From contig CM029124.1 of NCBI GenBank assembly GCA_016859345.1, positions 10,096,501 to 10,160,500 of the forward strand: 64,000 bases of DNA, written 5' to 3'. Of this stretch, positions 40,773 through 48,692 are shown one piece after another. A model generated the notes under the pieces. It saw only the letters and a list, made by a program, of their open reading frames with translations. It was not told the DNA's origin and made no database searches. Both the position numbers and the translations under genes were made by a program. Position 1 is the stretch's first letter; each line of letters opens with the position of its first letter. The stretch is from Istiophorus platypterus (Eukaryota; Chordata; Actinopteri; Istiophoriformes; Istiophoridae).

Positions 40773-41508
40773 CACACACCCATTAACACACATACAAACA
40801 AACAAGCATATCCTGGCACGTGCTCTGTCCCACACACACAATCCCCGGTTATTACTAGCTTATTCATTCAGCAGATTAAATTTAGCAGCTGAACAAAAAT
40901 AAACATCCTGTTTGGTTAATGTTTACAACCTAAAGATAAAGCTGTATCCGCCCGCATGTTCAACCCATCTGTCCATCCCGACAGCAGCCTCACTTCCCTT
41001 TATTATTCAATCTGAGCAGAATGATGGATATTTAAAAAGAAAAAAAAGCAAATACTATTTTCCCCCTGGCTTCCTCAAGTGTGAAATGCACAGCATGATA
41101 GTGAAAAAAGAGAAAGGAGGAATGTCAAAAACTGGTGTATAATAATAGGTATCTGGTGTGTACCATCAAGCACAGCTATGGAAATGAGGGAGATTAGTCC
41201 TTTAACTCATAACAGAGCTACTCACGCTGTATGTATTCCGATGAAACATGAATGAAATCAAGCCCAACAATAACAATAATAGAAAAAGATCATGTGCCTT
41301 TGACAAATTGTGGCTGAACATCTGCAGCCCTCCGTGAAAATGAGCCAACTGACTCCTAATGACAGAAAACGCTGCACAGTTACGTTTGGTGTTACCTACC
41401 TCCCCGCGCGTTGCAAACCGTGCGGTCAGCATTTTCCGTGGACAGGCACCATAAGCGGAGAGCGAGGATCAGAAAGGCCAAGTTCCTCGGCCGCCTCCAG
41501 GTTCTCAT
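2966..41508 (-). CDS. adam12: ADAM12 metalloprotease, 5' ten coding exons (partial gene)
   Basis: ADAM12 (meltrin alpha) is a type I membrane metalloprotease-disintegrin that sheds growth-factor precursors and acts in cell adhesion and muscle and bone development. Ten exons (41400-41508, 28058-28179, 25974-26047, 10014-10092, 7405-7481, 6405-6594, 5314-5379, 4463-4534, 3815-3984, 2966-3050) join in phase to 348 codons. In order: signal peptide (core about residues 10-22), prodomain to residue 220 with candidate cysteine-switch Cys192, furin site R217-H-K-R220, then the metalloprotease domain from KYVELIIVADNRE. The stretches SGVYFQGTTIGMAPIMSMCT and DPFTTLHEFLDWRK match ADAM12 better than its relative ADAM19 as I recall them. 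The HExxH, disintegrin, cysteine-rich, EGF, transmembrane and tail exons are missing because the gene runs off the left edge. Whether it is an adam12a or adam12b copy cannot be told. Confidence 0.95.
3815..3984 (-). CDS. adam12: adam12 exon 9: metalloprotease domain
   Basis: 170 bases, residues 264-319 plus two bases. FYRALNIRVALVGLEVW, then DPFTTLHEFLDWRK and HDNAQLI, a near-complete match to the ADAM12 family block before the catalytic helix. Acceptor TTCCCTTTAG, donor ATAAG|GTGGGA; the split Ser320 codon is completed by exon 10. Confidence 0.96.
4463..4534 (-). CDS. adam12: adam12 exon 8: metalloprotease domain
   Basis: 72 bases, 24 codons in phase 0 (FQKQGKDVDKVKQRLAEIAN, then YVDK). This is the first helix of the reprolysin fold. 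Of two possible acceptor AGs, the upstream one (TTTTGTTCAG) keeps the conserved Phe-Gln that continues DNRE. Donor AAG|GTAAAA. Confidence 0.95.
5314..5379 (-). CDS. adam12: adam12 exon 7: furin site and start of protease domain
   Basis: 66 bases, 22 codons, phase 0 at both ends. H-K-R at the start joins Arg217 of exon 6 to give RHKR, a furin-type proprotein-convertase site at the prodomain end. TTKYVELIIVADNRE follows, the first beta strand of reprolysin-type metalloproteases. Acceptor TTTTACTTCAG, donor GAG|GTAAAC. Confidence 0.95.
5690..5775 (+). repeat. teleost interspersed repeat (TTAGCTTAGC type)
   Basis: TTAGCTTAGCTTAGCATTAA followed by GGGGAAACAGCTCGCCTGG and TCTGTCCATAGGTAAC. This is a motif chain I know from many teleost introns. 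The copy is diverged and its outer limits are unclear; similar A/T-rich sequence continues to about 6000. Confidence 0.55.
6405..6594 (-). CDS. adam12: adam12 exon 6: prodomain with candidate cysteine switch
   Basis: 190 bases, residues 155-217. It starts GFIALENKTFIIEPV, the conserved G-x-I-x-x-x-N-x-x-x-x-I-E-P block, with N161-K-T a possible glycosylation site. LTPGACGHGFN follows; Cys192 sits where the ADAM cysteine switch ligates the active-site zinc in the inactive proenzyme. The exon ends in phase 0 with Arg217, the first residue of the furin site finished in exon 7. Confidence 0.94.
7405..7481 (-). CDS. adam12: adam12 exon 5: prodomain
   Basis: 77 bases after acceptor GTCTTTTAG, ending CG|GTAAGA. 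Residues 129-153 read NNCYYHGEVQNHPNSDVTL, then SACSGL. C-Y-Y-H-G and the S-x-C-x-G-L-R turn are invariant prodomain features of this ADAM branch. Ends in phase 2, with the Arg154 codon completed by exon 6. Confidence 0.95.
10014..10092 (-). CDS. adam12: adam12 exon 4: prodomain
   Basis: 79 bases: one base completes Glu102, then 26 codons (GLFASHYYETHYREDGSAV and on). This is the ADAM GLF-x-ETHY-x-DG signature. Acceptor CTCTTCTTAG, donor ACG|GTACAG. N126-F-T is a likely N-glycosylation site, and human ADAM12 has N-Y-T at the same place as I recall it. Confidence 0.94.
13290..13900 (+). promoter_or_regulatory. CpG-rich block, possible internal promoter
   Basis: Inside an AT-rich intron the sequence becomes locally CpG-dense (CTCGGCCGCGGCGAGCGTG near 13331, then AGCCGGCGAAAGCCGGAG). 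CpGs remain frequent through about 13870. This is the only comparably CpG-rich stretch apart from the adam12 exon 1 region, and a good donor follows it on the plus strand. Promoter function is inference. Confidence 0.35.
13300..14908 (+). ncRNA. possible spliced plus-strand transcript (two exons) antisense to adam12
   Basis: A candidate first exon lies in the CpG-rich block and ends at 13634 with donor ACA|GTAAGT. A second exon, 14737-14908, is bounded by a strong pyrimidine-rich acceptor (TTTTCTTTTCTTGCAG) and donor AGAG|GTGAAT, and is itself CpG-rich. Open frames are short (76 codons in exon 1, about 40 in exon 2) and resemble no protein I know, so a non-coding RNA is likelier than a coding one. 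The transcription start is a guess. Confidence 0.28.
14951..15005 (+). repeat. (TC)n low-complexity tract
   Basis: Interrupted TC/CTT tract just downstream of the possible antisense exon 2. Confidence 0.8.
21113..21128. other. 16-base perfect palindrome
   Basis: TTGCAATGCATTGCAA reads the same on both strands. It is built from two TTGCAATG half-sites, loosely like C/EBP or POU binding sequence. No function can be shown. Confidence 0.6.
22936..22957. repeat. (CA)n microsatellite
   Basis: About eleven CA units. Confidence 0.85.
25610..25636. repeat. (GA)n microsatellite
   Basis: About thirteen GA units, about 340 bases from adam12 exon 3. Confidence 0.85.
25974..26047 (-). CDS. adam12: adam12 exon 3: prodomain
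   Basis: 74 bases between acceptor GTGTTTCAG and donor GA|GTGAGT. They encode residues 78-101 plus two bases (SYPASLELLVHAEGEPLILL, then LEKN), matching the conserved ADAM prodomain pattern of hydrophobic strands ending in LEKNE or LERNE. The split Glu codon is completed by exon 4. Confidence 0.92.
28058..28179 (-). CDS. adam12: adam12 exon 2: N-terminal prodomain
   Basis: 122 bases between a TTTTCACAG acceptor and a GGG|GTAAAT donor. Only one frame is open; it needs two bases to complete the codon from exon 1 and ends in phase 0. It gives residues 37-77, rich in Lys, Arg and Glu (starting SCPDKAEQRGEATK). The stretch is poorly conserved against the mammalian exon, so the call rests on phase, position and length. 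Confidence 0.82.
32781..34526 (+). mobile_element. decayed hAT DNA transposon, Buster/Charlie type
   Basis: The ends are imperfect inverted repeats: CAGGGGTCCC at 32781 and, reading inward on the other strand from 34526, CAGGGGTCTC (9 of 10 match). They are flanked by GTCTAAAG (32773-32780) and GTCTACAG (34527-34534), an 8-base target duplication with one mismatch. It fits the nnnTAnnn target preference of Buster hATs. Inside, on the plus strand, are remnants of a GTF2IRD2/Charlie-like transposase. Length 1746 bases, shorter than an intact element, so internal deletion is likely. Confidence 0.82.
33109..34240 (+). pseudogene. hAT transposase remnant
   Basis: Broken frames resemble hAT transposases of the GTF2IRD2/Charlie8 class. 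Near 33109 the frame reads DKTDNAQVAALIRGINDQF, close to the family's DxTDxxDxAQLxxFxRGxx block. Near 33509 it reads FTEVHWLSGKYVHRRFF, the family's HxxVRWLSxGKVLxRFxxL block. Near 33661 it reads KQELNIINLKLQG, the family's NxFNxxLQG block. Several in-frame stops and frameshifts separate these pieces, and a weak match to the C-terminal dimerisation region continues to about 34240. Not functional. Confidence 0.75.
35900..36520 (+). repeat. teleost interspersed repeat with two internal units
   Basis: Two related units: 36066-36125 (GGATGAATCCTAATTACTC, then GATCCTCTGACTTTTCCTC) and 36228-36295 (GGACGAACTATATTAACTT, then GATCCTCTGACTTTTAATC). The next stretch (GGTGAACATGGTAAATGTTA, then AGGCTTAGATTAGCATTTAG) is the usual continuation of this repeat in fish genomes. 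Limits are approximate. A 127-codon open frame at 35752-36135 overlaps it and is taken as chance. Confidence 0.6.
36589..36686. repeat. compound (CA)n(TA)n microsatellite
   Basis: About 18 CA units run directly into about 23 TA units. Such a tract is likely polymorphic and able to form non-B DNA. Confidence 0.95.
38107..38162. repeat. (TG)n microsatellite
   Basis: About 27 TG units with one interruption. Confidence 0.9.
39220..39540. repeat. degenerate interspersed repeat (TGGCTGATTCTGGC type)
   Basis: Repeated short motifs built on TTGGCACAC, TTTGGCTGATTCTGGC and TGTGCCGGATTTAGGCC resemble a repeat family seen in many fish genomes. The ends are not visible and the match is from memory only. 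Confidence 0.3.
40710..40790. repeat. (CA)n/(CT)n microsatellite
   Basis: A CA block, a short CT block, then about 20 CA units. Confidence 0.9.
41400..41508 (-). CDS. adam12: adam12 exon 1: start codon and signal peptide
   Basis: The ATG at 41508 opens 36 codons plus one base. The peptide begins MRTWRRPRNLAFLILALRL: basic residues, then a hydrophobic core, then polar residues, as a secretory signal should. Two donors overlap here (GAG|GTAGGT and TAG|GTAACA). Only the first, ending the exon at 41400, leaves the single base needed to join exon 2 in frame (G|GA). Confidence 0.88.
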
Positions 41509-42180
41509 GACGGCTCTCGGTGGGGTGAAACCCGCGGTAGGGGGCTGGGGGGCCTGGGGGGGGGACGCAAGCGCTCCGGTCGGACCGCGTTATTAACGCA
41601 GCGGGACCAGACACTTGTCACAGGTGATACAGGTCAAAGCAGTTCGCAGCAGTGGAGAGAGAAAGGGGGAGGAAAAAGAGAAAAAGTTGAAAAGGAAAAG
41701 AGGCTTCAACGCAAGACTCCAACGAGATGCGACAGGCTGTCACTCCGAGGGGGAAGCTGTCAGAAACTTTTTCCTTACAACACCAGACGTTTACGCGCGC
41801 AACGGTCCGGAGGGGGTAAGAAAAAAAAAAAAAAGAAAAGAAAAGAAAAGGCACAAACGCATGTGTTTGGTAAACGTTGGTGCGCGGAGGTGTTGCTCAT
41901 TTGAGGGGCTATGGCAGGGAGCGATGGGAGAGACAGAATGGGAGGATGCTGGGGAGTAGTGGAGCGCACTTACCATCCCCTCTAGTGCCAGGGCGGCCAC
42001 ACTTGGCCATGTGCGCGTCAGGACGCGCCGGGTCCTAGAGCCGGACGAGCTGCGGCGCCCCCCACGGCAAAAAACAACCCCCCCAAAAAAAAAAACACGT
42101 CCACAAAACCGATCTGTGGCTCCTTTAACGCGTTTTAACGCAGAGCAAGAAGCATTAAGGATGTGTTATTTGGGGCGTCC
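41509..42180 (-). promoter_or_regulatory. adam12 promoter and 5' UTR region
   Basis: Upstream of the exon 1 start codon the DNA is CpG-dense (for example GACGCGCCGGG near 42022 and CTGCGGCGCC near 42050). It contains a 15-base A run (41819-41833) and pyrimidine-rich stretches, and no TATA box close to the ATG. This fits a CpG-type promoter. The transcription start cannot be fixed from sequence. Confidence 0.5.
41974..42010 (-). CDS. possible alternative adam12 first exon
   Basis: The ATG at 42010 lies in a good start context (GCGCACATGG). It opens a frame of 12 codons plus one base (MAKCGRPGTRGD) up to a near-perfect donor ATG|GTAAGT. Its phase is the same as that of exon 1, so it could splice to exon 2 (28179) in frame and give an ADAM12 form without a signal peptide. 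It could equally be a leader exon with a short upstream open frame, spliced to the acceptor-like GTCCCCCCCCCAG before exon 1. Unproven. Confidence 0.3.
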
Positions 42181-45100
42181 GTGCAGTTCCACGGATAAAA
42201 TCGTAGACGTTGTGAGTTGCAGGACAAAGGATATATTTTTTATTTATGTTTGGTAGAAGTTGACAGTTCTGTCAACTGAATTGTATAAACTGAAGGCCAA
42301 TCATAACAGCCAATCTTTTTCTCAAGTTAATGGAGATGTGTCAGTGGATGAGCGTCTATTTGTTCATGGCAGATGTAACAAGCAGCCAAATGTATTATAC
42401 GGCAAAAATAAACAAACAGACAAATAAATAAATAAATGAATAAATAAATAATAAACTTTAAACGTCCTCCTCTCCTTTCAGTGCCCCGTGTCTCTCTAGC
42501 TCAGTCTCAACTTCTCTCTCTTGCGCTAAAATGCTGCTTTTTTTTTTCTTTTTCTTTTTCATTTTTTTTTTTTTTTTTTTCTGGTCAAGTGGGTCCACAT
42601 TTGATTTAGATCCTCTCCTGACTCCCTCTTTATAAACTATGGTGGATGAAGCCTCAGAGACAGAGACACACACAAAAAAGAAAGAGTTCCGAGCAGAGCA
42701 GGGCCCCAGTTTGACCATGGCACTGCTTGGGGATGCATTTCCTGCAAAATATAACATGATAATTTTCATGTTCTGTTCAATTTGTGTATAGTCAAATTTA
42801 TGCATGTATGCTGATGAGAATAAAAGTTGAAATGAAAAACACAAAAATATTAAGCTAAGTTCCCACTAAAAGTTTCTTTGGAAAACTTTTGCACTAAGAT
42901 TGGAAACAACGCTGTGCATGTTTACTTTATGCTTGTCTGCACAACATGCATTTGCTGTGAATAATGCTCAGATGAAATAAAAGACCCTTATCCTTCAATT
43001 TCAGTATGAATATGATGTATCTAAAAAAAGGCTAAACAGCAATCAAAATGGCGAGTCACTGCTCATTCAGTAAAACCCCTGAGACTGTATCCAAACACAG
43101 AAACATACACAAACATACATGAAGGAGCTGTCATCACCCGGGTCCCATCTGCGTTTTGCACAGGATACCTGGTCTGGTTTTAGTCTAAATCTTTTTTAGT
43201 GCGTGTACGCTGCAGGCAAAAGAGTCACAGATGTCTCTGCGCAGGCGTCAGTTCACTCCCCATCTCCACTGAGGATACAGACTGTAAGAAATTGAAAAAG
43301 TGCATTGCTTTGCCTCAGCTGACTTCAACTGAGTTGTGTCTTTAAAATCCAAGTGTCATAGCCTAGCCGTGTATTTTCATCTTTTTTCTATAAATAGTTT
43401 AAAAAAAAATATACACCCATAAAAACACCTTGATTTTCTGCTGTTCACTCACAACTGTTGAATTGGTTCTGTTTTGTCTTGGCTTTTGAATGACCCCCTG
43501 GCTTTCCTTATTCCATATTCACGGCCCACATACGGCAAACATTGTCAACTTCAATTGGGAAGACTATTTGTATTGACGCTACAGTCACAATCCCAGCCAC
43601 TGCTAGCCACTAGGCTAAATGTTGAAAAATGGAAAACGGTACCAGTGAAATGACTAACGACTAAACGCTTAAAACGCGTGGCTCTCTTCGGAGTAAGACA
43701 ATTAGCCCCCTGTAAGCTCAGCCACTGTTCTCCTTTCTAAGACAGACATATCAGCCTCACCCTCAGGGCATCTAAGTCATTGGGAAGCCAGTCAAGGGGC
43801 CTCAGAGCAAATCGTCCACACTATGCGGAGATAGCAATGTGACATACAGAGACATGATGCCTCAGTGAGAGAGAGGCCGACTGACAGGAGCCCTTCTCCT
43901 CGCATACAACTGCCTGTCAGTCGGTGCTAATCGTCTGGAACCTACATGGCCGGAGAGCAGTTATCCCATGTAGATTATTCTTTTAAATGGCCTTGCTGGT
44001 AACATAGGCATCAGTGAAGTCAGTATATATAAACACTTGTTTACATCAGTACATGTGTTGCTTGCCTATAATTGATCATATTGCTTGGTGCAACCTTGGA
44101 TTACATTACGACTGGTCAATCACTTTCATGGAAGAAAATGGGAAACAGTAGCAGGATAAAATTGAATGTTTCTTAAACTTTTTAAACTAATCATTTTGTT
44201 TGGGGTTTAAAAACACTGTCAGTATTCACTCAATAGTAATCCACTCACCAGAGGTCTGCCACAACAGTATGTATTTATGCAGTGTGTTTGTCTGAGACCT
44301 GAGGCACATGCCCTTCCTCTGTTCTCTCCTCATCCCAGCAGGCTCTGTTTAAATGCCACAGAGATGTCAGTCACGTTTACGGGCTATATGTGGACCGTGG
44401 TCCCCAGCTGTGCTCAGAAGTCTACTCTCTTATTACAGTGTCATCTTTGGTTTGGAGCTCTGTGACAAAGGCCCCTTTCACAGGCACTGTATGTCTCCTG
44501 AGTTCGATTAGCTTGGAATTCCACTGTTCCGGATGGGAGGTTTCAGAGGCCTTGAGGCAGATGTGAGGCCAATGACGAAACACGGTTGTCCCCTCTCTTG
44601 CCTTTCTTCCTTACGGTTATCATACCAGTGACCGAGTCAAGGTGCTTTGCACAAAGCGCTGAGACTCAATTTCCTGGGAAAATGAGACCGCGTCAACAAA
44701 GAATGTCCTTGGAATTCCTTTATTTCATTTCAGGATACTTGAGATGCACTAAAAGGAGAATGATATTATAGATAAGGAATCAAATCATTAAGAAAAAAAT
44801 TGTAAAATTATATGATGACTGCTAATCTGTACTGCATTTAATCAGTGTTAATTTGAGAAGGTAAAACAGATTATAGTTTCATTGCTTTGATATTTCAACT
44901 GTCAACCCTTCATATTTTTTTAATGATGAGTCTATCATTGGTAGTGGAGGAGGCTGGGCTTTATCCGCAACTGCACACAACATCAGTTAAGTTAAGTACA
45001 TACACCCTGAACTGGCACAATACAACATACACAATATACATCCACAGAATAATTTTGGTTGACAAAAATGTACATTTCCTTTAAATTAATAAAAAAAAAG

Positions 45101-45847
45101 CTTATTCATATGACATCTTTTGTAAAGGGCTTATAGGTTTTAATTAATGGCTTTATTAATGGTTAACTGATTATTTACTGATACTTCATTGATCAGTAAA
45201 CATTTGTGTTGCCAGGTTATGAACAACTACTTGGTAATAATGCAGTTATGAATTTTCATAATCCATTGACAGATACTTATGATTTTCGCACTTTACTAAG
45301 CCATCAAGTCTGCAGTTACATGTCAGTAAGTTGTTAATGAGTGGATATGGTTCCAGATTTTTGTTGGGTTTTTCCAGAAGAAAAATTGTCAGTCAAAAAA
45401 AAAAATTGTCAGTCAGGTCCCTTTCGATGAATTGAAGAACTAAAAAGTAAATGATATATCAACAGCAAATAAAGCCATTATTTTCAACTCTAAACCCTTT
45501 ATCAAGGGTTGCCTACTAGAGGCAGTAACATGATTTATCACCAGTGTATCAATGCTTTAGTGTTTGCAAAAGCCTGAAGACAGTGTCAGCAAAATCTCAG
45601 TTTTGTTTCATTTTTGTTTCATTCTTTTGCCATAAAGCAATCAGACTGCAGAGAACAAATATCAAAGCAGGCACGTAACAAAAAGGGAGTCTTATCAAAA
45701 TGAATACATATGCACAAGCATTTCAAAAACTTACACAGACTACTATAGTAACCACATTAAAGACAAAGTCACTTTAAGTATACTATATTGTACATGGAGG
45801 AAATAGGGTTGGTGAATGGTCCTCATATACCTTTCAGGGTCTCTTGT
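42181..45847. other. intergenic region between adam12 and the c10orf90-like gene
   Basis: About 3.7 kb holding an A-rich TAAA tract (42421-42452), a long T run (about 42538-42580) and a MITE (45123-45501). I see no gene. The 3' UTR of the c10orf90-like gene must lie in its right part. Confidence 0.6.
45123..45501. mobile_element. MITE with terminal inverted repeats and TA target duplication
   Basis: The left end reads AAGGGCTTATAGGTTTTAAT then TAATGGCTTTATT. The reverse complement of the right end reads AAGGGTTTAGAGTTGAAAA then TAATGGCTTTATT. These arms of about 33 bases are flanked by TA on both sides (45123-45124, 45500-45501), as for Tc1/mariner or Harbinger-type elements. There is no coding capacity. 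An internal copy of AAAATTGTCAGTCA is tandemly doubled near 45383-45415. Confidence 0.65.
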
Positions 45848-45877
45848 TTATCTTTGCAGGATCTGGTCCAGAAGTTT
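45848..45877 (-). CDS. c10orf90: c10orf90-like terminal exon, nine codons and stop
   Basis: Acceptor TTGTTTGGCAG then KLLDQILQR and TAA. This completes the VFKKKLLDQ-L end typical of ALMS motifs, which makes so short an exon credible. Confidence 0.88.
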   Translation of the reverse strand, partial: KLLDQILQR

Positions 45878-46683
45878 CTGCCAAACAAAAAAAACAACAA
45901 TTGTATCGATAACTTTCCCCCAGAAAACAGATAAAAACACATCTATATCTGTGCTCAGACCCTCCTTCCCTCAATCTCTTAAGAGGAGCTCTGCATCACA
46001 CAGGAGCAAACTCCTGCTGCTAAATTGGCTTTCACTTCCATCAGCCTCGCCCCTGAGAAGGCGAAGCTCAGGTAGCGGAGGATAATTCTAACTTGCTATC
46101 TGACCAAACACCCTGCTATGCAATCAGCCTCCTCCTACAGTACTACCAAACAGCTGGAATCTCATTTCAGCCAGCGTGCCAAACCACCCACCCACTGCCC
46201 CTGCACTATCAGACCCTACTGTGAGTCTTTCCTGGGCTCCACCCCTCAGTACGTGTTGAAGACTTTCTGACCAAAACTCTAAGATACACACAAGTCAGTG
46301 TTTATCGGGGAGGGACACACTCTTTTTCTCCCAATCTCACTGCAGTTGTACCCGGCTAATAGCTTCGTTTGAGAGATGTTCAAGGTCACACTGGCATCTT
46401 AACAGTCGTGCCTGCTCCATTTCTCACGGGAAATAAAATATTCTCTCACAGAGCTGTTTGACGTCGGTTTATGCTCTATGGTTGCTGACTGTGTCCGTCA
46501 ACTACACAAGGCTAATCAATACAGATTCACCATTTCCTTTCGATTAAAATTGCTGGGGGAATGGAGCAAAACATTTTGACCAAGATGAATTTATCATGAT
46601 GTTCCAGTTTAGCTAAAAATTGGGAAGTGAGAGAGAAGCTCACGGTACCCCCAAACCCCCAAATACCTCTCATACATGCATAT

Positions 46684-46718
<35 letters not shown>

Positions 46719-48648
46719 ATCTGAAGCTCCCATGATTGTGTTATTATCTGTAAGACTGGAAACCTCACTTTACATTTGTCACATCTCACCTTACTGACAG
46801 CGAATCGATTGTTGTGGTTAGATAATAATGGGGGAGTGAGTGAAGGCTCACCCACAAGTGGAGCTGAATGGATCTGTCTGACACTGCATGTCCTAAAGGT
46901 ATCATCCATTTGCCACAGGCCCCTCACTGATGGAGGGCGTGGATGCTGCCTGTTAGAGCAGGTACTATGCATCACGTAAGCAGAAAACTAAAATAAGTAA
47001 TATAAGTTATCAGTGCTTGAGCTTTGGTTTCTCCAAAATTAGACGGTGGTATAAGAGTGAAATGGGCTTAGTTGTGATGCACTGAAGGTTTGGTTCTAAC
47101 ATGAATCATAGGAAGCTCCCTCAGATTTTTTGATCTGGTTTTTAAGAAAACACCAGACACGGAAAAGAAACCAATTTTACAGAAGATGTGAGGAAAGTGA
47201 ATAGAGCTGAATGTTAAATGCATATTTATTTGGGCTAGAGTCCAGTGTTATAAATGACCAAGGATGAAGCTTTGGCAGTCAAACAGTGACCTCTGCTGGA
47301 TGATAACCAAACCATGTTTCATTTTCATTTCTTAATTGATAATGCTTATATGCCTTTGATGGTTCATTTGTAAGCACAGTATTTTTTCTAGATTTAATCT
47401 GATTACAAGGGCTCTTAAAATAAATGAAAAAGGACAACTTCAGCAACAACAAAATAATCAAAATCTGCACTACAATTTATTATTGTGAACAAAAGTATTG
47501 CTGTTGTATTTAGATATATTAATGTGGATATTTATTTTTCCCTCTAGTTTGCATTGATGTTAATTTGTCTTTTTTCAGATTTGATTTAATGCTTTGAGTT
47601 TAGTGAGTTAAGTTCAGCCTAGTGAGAAGTGTGTAGTCCTACTGTCTGTGTACTGTGTAAAATCTAGCTGTAATTTTTCTTTTCAACTCTGAAAAATAGG
47701 TAAAGGAAAATAAAATGTTGTACCTTTCCACTACCCATCTCCTGGGTGACAAATGGGCGAGACAAGGAGTATTATGGTCAGGATCTTAATTTTCTTTTGA
47801 AAGTTTGTGTTTTCTACATTCTATTGAATTACATTGGGATTTGACAATTTCCATGTACAGTAATCACTGTTTTGAACTGGACAAAAAAAAAATAAAACCT
47901 GACTCTACCTTTTTAAAGACCTCTGCCCGCAACCTGTTGGTTTGTGATACAGCCCTTTTTTTCTCCTCCTCCTTCTTCTTTGTCACCTCTGGCAACTTGT
48001 TGTAAATCCTACAGACACACAAAAAAAGGCAAATTCATACAGGGCAGGGGAAATATGGTATCAGAAGTCTGAGGGTGGCTGAGCTATGCCAGTGCATTGG
48101 CATACCAGAGACAAGGTATTATCTAGTGAGACTGCAGCCGGCAAAAACCTGGATCCGCTGATAAACAGGTCTCAGACAGATTTCTTTTTCACTCCCACAA
48201 CTACAGCCAATTTGTTAGGAGATCCTCCAAGTCAGATAGTGTCGCTTTTGAAAAAAAAAAAAAAAAAAAATTAGAACGGGCAGCCATCATCTGATCAGGT
48301 GTGCCTTTCCAGATAAGGAAAGAAAAAAAGAAGGCGATAAGGTATACAGAGGGTAGCTCATATCTCCCGTAAAGACTTTTGGGCATCAAACATCTATTGT
48401 ATCCATACAGTATGTGGGCGGCCGAGTATTCATCGTGTTTGTGCACGGACCTGCATCGATGGCTGATATGGAAAAAACAAGCTTGATTGACTGTGCTGAA
48501 TGAAAAAAGACGGAGAGCAAGGAGAGACAGCGTGACATCACCTGACGTGGGTTCGGTCTGGAGAACTCACCGTCTGGATCTCAACTGCATCTCCCTGCCT
48601 GATATAGACCTCTCTCTTGGCTTGAAAAGGTTATCTAGGACATACACA

Positions 48649-48692
<44 letters not shown>

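Larger units (their letters stand above)
28180..41399 (-). other. adam12 intron 1, 13.2 kb
   Basis: Holds a decayed hAT transposon (32781-34526), a teleost repeat (about 35900-36520), microsatellites near 36589, 38107 and 40710, and a degenerate repeat near 39220-39540. No additional coding exon was recognised. Confidence 0.65.

Noticed and set aside
41426..41614. 62-codon frame overlapping adam12 exon 1 on the same strand
   Set aside because: The other frame has the signal peptide, the correct phase to exon 2 and a proper donor; this one ends within the exon.
41615..41959. 114-codon Lys/Glu-rich plus-strand frame upstream of adam12
   Set aside because: Purine-rich promoter sequence read as codons; no conserved features.
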